Of a DNA stretch of 64,000 nt, positions 1-7,400 are shown in pieces. The notes below the pieces were generated by a model, which saw only the letters and a list, made by a program, of their open reading frames with translations, did not search any database and was not told the origin of the DNA. Numbering within the stretch: position 1 is the stretch's first letter; every line of letters begins with the position of its first letter. Origin of the DNA: Bacteroidota bacterium (GTDB taxonomy: Bacteria > Bacteroidota > Bacteroidia > Chitinophagales > Saprospiraceae); the NCBI GenBank assembly GCA_030147525.1, contig JASBVF010000043.1, positions 1-64,000 on the forward strand. The letters are read 5' to 3'. Made by a program: the position numbers and the translations under genes.

Positions 1-64
1 AGTTAAGCCCTTCTGCGCCGATGGTACTGCCCCTAAAAGGTGGGAGAGTAGGTCACTGCCAGCT
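1..64 (+). rRNA. rrf: 5S ribosomal RNA, 3' end (partial)
   Basis: The first 64 bases match the conserved 3' portion of bacterial 5S rRNA, including the GATGGTACTGC segment, the GGTGGGAGAGTAGGTC segment and the closing TGCCAGC. The 5' half lies outside the window, so this is the end of an rRNA operon on the plus strand. A long T-rich run follows at once, then a hairpin. The 3' boundary is approximate because the pairing 5' strand is not visible. Confidence 0.9.
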
Positions 65-87
65 TTTTTTTTCTTTTTTTTAAGCCG

Positions 88-119
88 AACGGCCCTGAAG
101 TCTTCCTTCAGGGCCGTTT
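88..119 (+). terminator. Hairpin terminator of the rRNA operon
   Basis: A perfect 13-bp stem (AACGGCCCTGAAG at 88-100 with its complement at 106-118) closes a five-base loop. It sits 25 bases after the 5S end and is followed by TTTGTGTTT. The T-run at 64-81 may end transcription first, so this could be a back-up terminator. Confidence 0.7.
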
Positions 120-162
120 GTGTTTATGTCCGTTGGGAAAACTAAAAAAACGCGTTTTCAAC

Positions 163-202
163 AAAAAAAGCCTCCTGTTTTAACTCAAAACAAAAGGCTT
201 TT
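163..202 (-). terminator. Rho-independent terminator of the EF-G paralogue
   Basis: On the minus strand AAAAGCCT pairs with AGGCTTTT, with an inner GTTTT/AAAAC pairing, and a run of seven T follows. It lies 24 bases past the stop codon of the EF-G-like gene. Confidence 0.75.
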
Positions 203-226
203 CAGTTTCAGCTACTCAAGCACGGT

Positions 227-2356
227 TTAATCCTCCTCTTCCGTCTGCGCCTTATGTTCCGCAATCAAACGTTGCTGGATATCACCAGGCACAGCAGCGT
301 ATTCCGCAAATTTTCTGGAAAACTTCGCCTTGCCTTGTGAAATTGAGCGCAAGGTAGAAGAGTACTGATACATTTCTGCAAGCGGCACTCTCGCCATAAT
401 CTTCTGGTAGTGGCCTTCGGCATCCATTCCCATGATGATAGCCCGGCGGGTTTGAAGATCGCCCATCACATCACCCATCACATCACCTGCACAAAGGATT
501 TCCACGTCGTAAATAGGCTCCATCAATTGTGGACTGGCTTTCTCAAAATTCGCCTTGAATGCCTGAATACTTGCCGTCATAAACGCCATATCATTGGAAT
601 CCACCGGGTGCATTTTACCATCGTAAATACATACTCTGATGTCCTGGCAGTTGGAGCCGGTAAGTGGCCCCTCTTCCATTTTTTGTAAAACACCTTTTTT
701 GATGGCATTTGAAAAACGGGAGTCGATCGAACCTCCAACGATACACCAGTAAAATGCCAGTTTACCACCCCATGGTAATTCATCTATCTCCTTGTTACGC
801 ACAGTCAATCCGTGCGGATCAGGCATGTCTTCATAGTATGGTTCAATCCGCATGTGGACTTCTGCGAACTGCCCTGCCCCACCGCTCTGCTTCTTGTGGC
901 GGTACATCTCATTTGACTCTTTTGTGATGGTTTCCCGGTAGGGGATTCGTGGTCTCACAAACTCCATACTCACGCCATAATCCTGCTCTATCCGGTGTTT
1001 TACCAGATCAAGTTGAAGCTGACCCTGCCCGTAAAGCAGCGTTTGCTTCAAAGAGGCTGACTGCTCTACGATCAACGTCGGATCTTCCTCTTCCACGGCA
1101 AAAAGCGCCTTCATCAACTTTTCCATTTCATTCTTGCTGGGTGGCTGGACAGCAACTTCCAGGCGGGAATTCGGGAAATTAATTGGTAATATTTTCCGAT
1201 CAACTCCTTTTTTATTCAGGGTTTGATTGGTGTGTGAGTTCTTGAGTTTTACCGCACAACCCAAATCGCCGGCTTTCAGCTCCTGCACTGATTCCCTGTT
1301 CTTTCCATTGGCTATGTAAAGCTGGCCAAGACGCTCAGTTGTTCTGTTGTCAGCATTTACCAACTCATCGCCGGATTTAACGACACCGGCAAATACTTTG
1401 AAATAAGAGATATTTCCTACTCTCGGCTCATGGTGAGTTTTGAAAATAAAGATCGTGGCATCATCTTCCGGATCACATTTCAGCGTTCCCCCGTCTTCCA
1501 GTTTACCCGGGAACTTTTCAGCAGGAGAAGGACAAACGTCATTGATGAAGCCCATGATACGGCCGCTACCCATGTTTTGCGCAGCAGAACAACAGAACAA
1601 CGGGTAAAGGGCGCGCTGAGCAATGGCCATTCTCAAACCATACGCAAGATCCTCCTCCGAAAGAGTGCCTTGGTCAAAGTAACGCTCCATCAATTCCTCA
1701 TCGTTCTCGGCAGCAGCTTCAACGATGGCCTGGTGCATTGCAGCCACACGCTCTTTTTCACTGTCAGGAATGGGCTTTTTCTCCGGCTTTCCGCCCTCAG
1801 GCGGAAAAACATAAAGCGTCATGCGCAGTGCATCCACGATCGTGTTGAAGCCGCTACCCTGGTTGAGCGGATATTGAAACGGCAGAATTTTAGTCCCAAA
1901 CCGCTCCTTGGCTTGCTCCACTGTATTGTCAAAATCGGATTTCTCGTGATCTACCTGATTGACAACAAAAATGCAGGGCGTTTCAAACTCTTCAACATAC
2001 TCCCAAAGCAATTCGGTACCTACCTCTACCCCACTTTTCGCATTCAGTAACATCACCGCAGTTGCTGAAACTTTCATGGATGAAACAACTTCCCCGATGA
2101 AATCATCGAAGCCCGGTGTATCGAGTACGTTGATCTTGTTCCCTCTCCAATCATCGTGCATCAGTGTCGAAAAAATAGAGTTTCCCCGCTCATGCTCGAT
2201 GTCAGTGTAGTCAGACACAGTATTTTGCTCCTGAACAGTGCCTCGCCGGGTGATGGCGCCTGATTCAAAAAGCATCGTTTCTGCTAAAGTCGATTTGCCA
2301 CAGCCGGGATGCCCCAGCAAGACTACATTACGGATGTTACTGGTGTCGTAGGTCAT
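227..2356 (-). CDS. Elongation factor G-like GTPase (paralogue)
   Basis: A 709-residue protein with the full EF-G length and domain order. The G domain carries a P-loop GHPGCGKST (residues 15-23) and a DTPG switch II motif. Domain II, the domain III-IV region and a C-terminal domain V follow. It differs from canonical translocase FusA: switch I reads ERGNSIFS instead of ERGITI, and the base-specificity motif is NQVD instead of NKxD. Such divergence is typical of second EF-G copies in Bacteroidota, whose role (alternative translocation, recycling or stress) is not settled. It is therefore probably not the main fusA, which usually lies in the str operon with rpsL and rpsG. It is a single-gene unit ending at its own terminator. 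ATG start; no clear Shine-Dalgarno site. Confidence 0.85.
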   Translation of the reverse strand: MTYDTSNIRNVVLLGHPGCGKSTLAETMLFESGAITRRGTVQEQNTVSDYTDIEHERGNSIFSTLMHDDWRGNKINVLDTPGFDDFIGEVVSSMKVSATAVMLLNAKSGVEVGTELLWEYVEEFETPCIFVVNQVDHEKSDFDNTVEQAKERFGTKILPFQYPLNQGSGFNTIVDALRMTLYVFPPEGGKPEKKPIPDSEKERVAAMHQAIVEAAAENDEELMERYFDQGTLSEEDLAYGLRMAIAQRALYPLFCCSAAQNMGSGRIMGFINDVCPSPAEKFPGKLEDGGTLKCDPEDDATIFIFKTHHEPRVGNISYFKVFAGVVKSGDELVNADNRTTERLGQLYIANGKNRESVQELKAGDLGCAVKLKNSHTNQTLNKKGVDRKILPINFPNSRLEVAVQPPSKNEMEKLMKALFAVEEEDPTLIVEQSASLKQTLLYGQGQLQLDLVKHRIEQDYGVSMEFVRPRIPYRETITKESNEMYRHKKQSGGAGQFAEVHMRIEPYYEDMPDPHGLTVRNKEIDELPWGGKLAFYWCIVGGSIDSRFSNAIKKGVLQKMEEGPLTGSNCQDIRVCIYDGKMHPVDSNDMAFMTASIQAFKANFEKASPQLMEPIYDVEILCAGDVMGDVMGDLQTRRAIIMGMDAEGHYQKIMARVPLAEMYQYSSTLRSISQGKAKFSRKFAEYAAVPGDIQQRLIAEHKAQTEEED

Positions 2357-2693
2357 ATCGTTTATGCTTTAAATTAGGTTTTCGCTGATGCCTGCCCGGC
2401 AGTTATGCTGGTTTTTCTCAATGGTCTGATCTGGTCGGAAAATAGATACAGGCAACAAGCGGCAAAACATGGTTTTGTAAATTCAAGACGTGAACTTATT
2501 AAATTTTGGGAATTCCGGAAATATTTTTCTCTTCAAAAAACAGCGAAACAGAATTTACTTTTTTAACAATGACCTTTATTACCCTGTGTCATACTTTTGC
2601 TCATATTCAAAAACCAGTTCATTCTGAGATTCCTTTTAAATCCTTTTCACCTGCCCCGCTCACTGAATTAAAATTTATAAATCCAAGCGCAAC
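2357..2693. other. Divergent intergenic region, EF-G paralogue / adenylate cyclase
   Basis: This 337-bp spacer separates two outward-facing genes. A weak plus-strand promoter candidate is TTTG at 2474-2477 and TAAATTTTG at 2500-2508, separated by 22 bases. The -7 box has one base too many compared with TAnnTTTG. Nothing else is recognisable. Confidence 0.3.
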
Positions 2694-4334
2694 ATGAGAA
2701 TTAGCTTACTCTTGCTTTTTTTGCTCCTGACCAGAATTCTGCCGGGCCAGTCTGCCGATGACCTGGAAAAACAGCTCCGGGAAGCCAGCAGCAGCAAGGA
2801 AAAAATGATGCTCAACTACCAACTGGCCGAAACCTGGCTGAAAAACGACGCCCGAAAAGCCGTTGATTATGGTAAAACAGCTCACCAGCTGGCAGTTGAC
2901 CTCAGAAACAATGGCATGGCTGCCGAAGCTGCCTACCTTACCTCCAGAGGCTACGACCGCCAGAGAGATGACCGCAACGAGGACGTCTGGCTGCGCAGCG
3001 CCGTTAAGTTTGCCATGGAGGCCAACGACGCCGACCTCATCATCAAAACCGTAGACCAACGCAGCCGCCTCGCTGTCAAAAACCGGGACAACCGCAAAGC
3101 GCTTCAGGTCGTTCAGGAAGCTTTTGAATACTTCAGTAACAAAGGCGGCCAGGGCATCAGCCAGATGCAGGCACAGTACGAAATCCAGAAAAACCAACTC
3201 GAAAGGGAAAAACGCCAACTTGAAGAAGAAAAAAGAAGACTGGAAGCGGAAATCAGCGGCCTTTCCCGAGACAAACAGCGCATCGCCAGCGAACGGGACG
3301 ACCTACGGCAAGACAAAACCATCCTCACCGAGCGGCAGCAGGTCCTTGAACAGGAAAAGCAAATGGTGGAGGAAGAAATTTCAAAAAAGGAAGTCGAAAT
3401 CAAAAACATGTCCGCCGAAACAGCCCGGGCCAGGCTTTTCGTCTCGGAAAGCCGCCGCCTGATCGACTCTCTGGAAGCAAAAAAAGCCATCGACTCCCTG
3501 ACCATCGTGCAAAAAGAAATGGCTCTCCAAAACTCAGAACTGGAAAAAGAACAGGGCCGCTACCTCATCTACCTGCTGGGCGTAGCTTCCGTTTTCACCA
3601 TCCTGCTTGCCTTTATGTTTTACCTCCGGTTTTTATCGAAGAAAAAATCGACTACCCAGCTATCCAGGCAAAACAAAATCATCGAAGAAGAACGCCAGCG
3701 ATCTGACGAATTGCTTCATAACATCATGCCGCTCGAAGTGGCAAAAGAACTGAAGGAAAAAGGTGCTGCCACAGCCCGCCAGTTTCCGGAAGCCACGGTG
3801 CTGTTCACTGATTTTAAAAATTTCACCCAAATTGCAGAACGCCTCACCCCACAACAACTCGTAAACGAACTCAACGACTGCTTCCGGGCCTTCGATCACA
3901 TCATTTCACAATACCCCGATATCGAAAAAATCAAAACCATCGGAGATGCCTACCTCTGCGCCAGCGGACTGGTAAATCACAAAACCATCCCGAAAAATAT
4001 TGTTCAGGCGGCTCTGGAAATGCAGGAGTTTCTGGAAGATCACAAAAAAGAAAAAATTCGCCTCGGCCTGCCCTACTTCGAGGCTCGCATCGGTATTCAC
4101 ACCGGCCCCGTAGTCGCCGGGGTAGTAGGTTTTAAAAAATTTGCCTACGACATTTGGGGGGATACCGTGAACCTCGCCGCCCGCATGGAGGAACAATGCG
4201 AAGCCGGCCGGGTAAATATTTCTGAAACGACTTTTGGTTTGGTGAAATACAGTTTCGAGTGCCAGCCCCGCGGGCGATTGTCCGTAAAAAACAAGGGTAT
4301 GCTGGAGATGTACTACGTCCGGCAGGCGTTGTGA
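2694..4334 (+). CDS. Membrane-anchored class III adenylate cyclase with coiled coil
   Basis: A 546-residue protein predicted to make cyclic AMP. An N-terminal signal peptide is followed by a helical, TPR-like segment (about 20-150) and a long charged coiled coil (about 155-240). A single membrane span lies at about 290-313 and a cytoplasmic class III cyclase domain at about 360-540. Metal-binding aspartates are D373 (FTDF) and D418 (GDAYL). The purine-specifying pair is K414 and D486, the combination of adenylate rather than guanylate cyclases. Transition-state residues N493 and R497 (TVNLAAR) are present. The domain order suggests an extracytoplasmic sensor driving cAMP synthesis; the ligand is unknown. 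ATG start with an adjacent hydrophobic leader. Confidence 0.85.
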   Translation: MRISLLLLFLLLTRILPGQSADDLEKQLREASSSKEKMMLNYQLAETWLKNDARKAVDYGKTAHQLAVDLRNNGMAAEAAYLTSRGYDRQRDDRNEDVWLRSAVKFAMEANDADLIIKTVDQRSRLAVKNRDNRKALQVVQEAFEYFSNKGGQGISQMQAQYEIQKNQLEREKRQLEEEKRRLEAEISGLSRDKQRIASERDDLRQDKTILTERQQVLEQEKQMVEEEISKKEVEIKNMSAETARARLFVSESRRLIDSLEAKKAIDSLTIVQKEMALQNSELEKEQGRYLIYLLGVASVFTILLAFMFYLRFLSKKKSTTQLSRQNKIIEEERQRSDELLHNIMPLEVAKELKEKGAATARQFPEATVLFTDFKNFTQIAERLTPQQLVNELNDCFRAFDHIISQYPDIEKIKTIGDAYLCASGLVNHKTIPKNIVQAALEMQEFLEDHKKEKIRLGLPYFEARIGIHTGPVVAGVVGFKKFAYDIWGDTVNLAARMEEQCEAGRVNISETTFGLVKYSFECQPRGRLSVKNKGMLEMYYVRQAL

Positions 4335-4343
4335 TCGTTTTTA

Positions 4344-4374
4344 ATAAAAAAAGCCCCGCTGCAAACGCAACGGG
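4344..4374 (-). terminator. Terminator after the SprB-repeat gene
   Basis: The arms CCCGCTGC (4355-4362) and GCAACGGG (4367-4374) pair with one G-U. The A-run before them on the plus strand reads as a T-run after the hairpin on the minus strand. It lies between two convergent genes, 9 bases past the cyclase stop. Confidence 0.6.
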
Positions 4375-4409
4375 ACTCAATCAGATTCTAAACTTTTTAC
4401 CGTGTATTT

Positions 4410-7400
4410 TTATCTGGTAATCACCAGGCGGCGTACTGCAAAACTTCCTGCGGAACGCAGCTGTACCGAATAGATTCCAGTTTGTAATGCTGTTAAATCC
4501 AGCACCTTTCCATTTTCCCCTTTCGCAAGGATGAATTGACGGGCCAGTTTGCCGGTCGCATCGAAGAGTTGAACTTCCAGCGCTTCTGCCAGCGGATTGT
4601 CAACCGTCAGGCGCACCCAGTCAGCAGCAGGGTTTGGCGTCAGGCTCAGGCCTTCGCTCCATGCAGCTTCGTTCGTGCTCGTGATGTTCTCCACAACGAT
4701 GGTCATGCTGGAAAGGTCGCAACCATTCGCATCCGTTACCGCTACCGTGTACTGCCCTGCCTGAAGGTTGGTAATATCTTCAATCGTTGCAAAAGGCTGA
4801 CCGTTGCGGGTCCAAACGTAGCTGTACGGGGCCGTACCACCTGATACACTGATCTGGATTGAGCCAAGGCCCGCACCACCCAGGTCGTTGACCACCTGAT
4901 CAACCATGAGGTTCAGCACCGAAGGCGCCATGAGCGAAGTCGTGAACGATTGCAGACATCCTGCAGCGTCAGTGATGGTAGCGCTGTAAGTTCCTGCGCA
5001 AAGGCCGGTAGCTGTTGTGCCGGTTTGGCCGTTACTCCAGATCAGATTATAAGGAGCAGCGCCGCCGGTAAAGTTCAGCGCAATGGCGCCATCACACTCG
5101 TTGGCACAGGTGATGCTGGTTGTCGTCGCCTCGACGGTAGCAGCGCCAAACACAGAAACTGTGAAAGAGCAGGTTCCTGTATTGCCGGAGGCATCCGTGT
5201 AGCTGTAAGTCTGCATAGTTACACCGGCCGGGAAGATTGAACCGGAAGGCAATCCTGCCGTCAGTTGGAGGTTAGCTGGATTGATGCTGCAGTTGTCTTG
5301 TACCTGCGGCGCAACGAAAACGACCGTCGGATTGCAGAAACCTGCAACAATGTTGGCCGGGCAAGTCAATGACGGAGCAACGTTGTCAACGATGGTGACG
5401 GTTACTGTTGCTGAAACGGAGTTGCCGTTGTTGTCAGTAGCGGTCAGTGTAACCTGCTGGTCGCCGAGGTCGTTGCAGCCGAAGCTGGCCGGTGTAGCGG
5501 TCAAACTGGCAATGCCACAGTTGTCGGTACTACCTGCGTCGAAGAGTGCCGGGTCGAGCGTGACAGTGCCGTTAGCTCCGAGGCTGACCGTCAAATCCTG
5601 AAGCGCCAGAACGGGAGCTTCGCTATCCGTTGCTGCTACTTCGATAGTGAGTGTTTGTGAGCAACCGTTGGCGTCCGTACCGGTTAGTTCATACGTGCCC
5701 GCAGTGATGCTTGTAATGCTGTTACCGGTTTCACCATTTGACCAGGCGAAGCTGTAAGGGGCTGTACCTCCGGTCACTTCTGCCGTGATGGAACCAGCCA
5801 GGTCGCTTGCGCAAACTGGATTTTCAATGTTCAAAACAGTGACTGCGAGTTGTTCAGGTTCAGTGATTTCAACATCTACGGTCGTTTCACAACCGCCGGC
5901 ATCCGTGATGATGGCAGAATAAGTTCCTGCGCAGAGGCCGGTAACCGTCTCGCTCGTTTCACCATTGCTCCAGACAATGTTGTAAGGCTGTACGCCGCCG
6001 GCAAGTGTCAGGCTGATGCTGCCATCGCAAAGGCTTTCACAGCTTGAGTTGCTACGTGTGAACGAAGCATCGAGTTGTTCGACCAGGTTGATTTCAAAGC
6101 TGCACTCACCGGAGTTACCTGATGCATCTGTGTAAACGAAGGTTTGCACCGTAACGCCCAGCGGGAAAACTGAACCGGAAGGAAGGCCTGCCGTCAGTTC
6201 CAGTTGAGCCATATCGATGGAACAGTTGTCAGTAATTTCAGGCATCTCAAACGTCACACTTGCGTTGCAGGCACTCACCATGAGGTTGTCCGGACAAGTG
6301 AGCACGGGCGCCCGGTCGTCAGCTACGGTGACGGTTGCCGTCCCCGTGCTCTCGTTCCCATTCAAATCTGTTACTGTGATGGTCACGGTTTGATCGCCCA
6401 GTTGGGTACAGTCCAAAGTTTCGGTATCGATAGTTATCGAAGCGATACCGCAGTTGTCGGTGCTTCCAGCGTCGAACTGTTCAGCAGTGATGGTGGCAAT
6501 GCCATTTTCATCGAGGTAAACGATCGCTGGCTGAGTTTTCACCACCGGAAGAATCGCATCGTTGGTGATGATGTTGGTCGTGTAATTTTGAACGCAACCG
6601 GTGCCGTCCGTCACGGCCAGGTTGTATGCACCCACGCCAAGGCCGTTGGCAATGTTGGTAGCGCTGCCGGTCGACCAGTCAAACTGGTAAGGCTGCACAC
6701 CGCCATTCACACCTACGATGACAAATCCGATAGTCTCATCAGGGCAGGTAACATCGACGTGGTACAATTCTGAAACAGTAATTTCAACCGGTTGGCTGAT
6801 CACTACTGTCAGCGTGTTGGAGCAGTTGGTTCCGTCGGTAATGGTCACGTTGTAGATACCGGCAGCGAGTCCGGTTTCTGTACTCAAACTGCCACCATTC
6901 GACCAGGCAAAGCCAACAGGTTCAACTTCGTTTTGCAGAACCACTTCAGCAGCGCCTGTCAGCGTACCAAAACAGCTGGCATCCGTACCTTCAATTGAAG
7001 CCGTCAGCACGCAGGGGAATTCGTTGACGTTAGCGGTTTCAATCGCCGTACAACCGTTGATGTCGGTAACGGTCACAGTGTAGGCGCCGGGGGCAAGGTC
7101 GGTGAGTGTTTGTTCCGTACCTCCATTGCTCCATTCGTATGAAAAAGGAGCAGTACCTCCGGTTGGCGAAGCTGTCACAACGCCGTCTTCAACGCCGGCA
7201 AGGCTTTGGCCGGTGCCGGTTGCGTGAGCTTTCAACACTGTCGGTTGGCTCAGGGTAACGCTGCTCGTGGCTGTGCAACCCTGGCCGTCAGTCACCGTCA
7301 CAGTGTAATTTCCGGCAACGAGGCCGGTAGCTGTCGCCTGAAGGCTGCCGCTTGACCAGGCGTATGTAAAATTGCTATCGCCACCGCCGGGAATCACTGT

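Noticed and set aside
1430-2050. 206-codon frame opposite the EF-G paralogue
   Set aside because: It is the antisense shadow of a well supported gene with a low-complexity, basic product.
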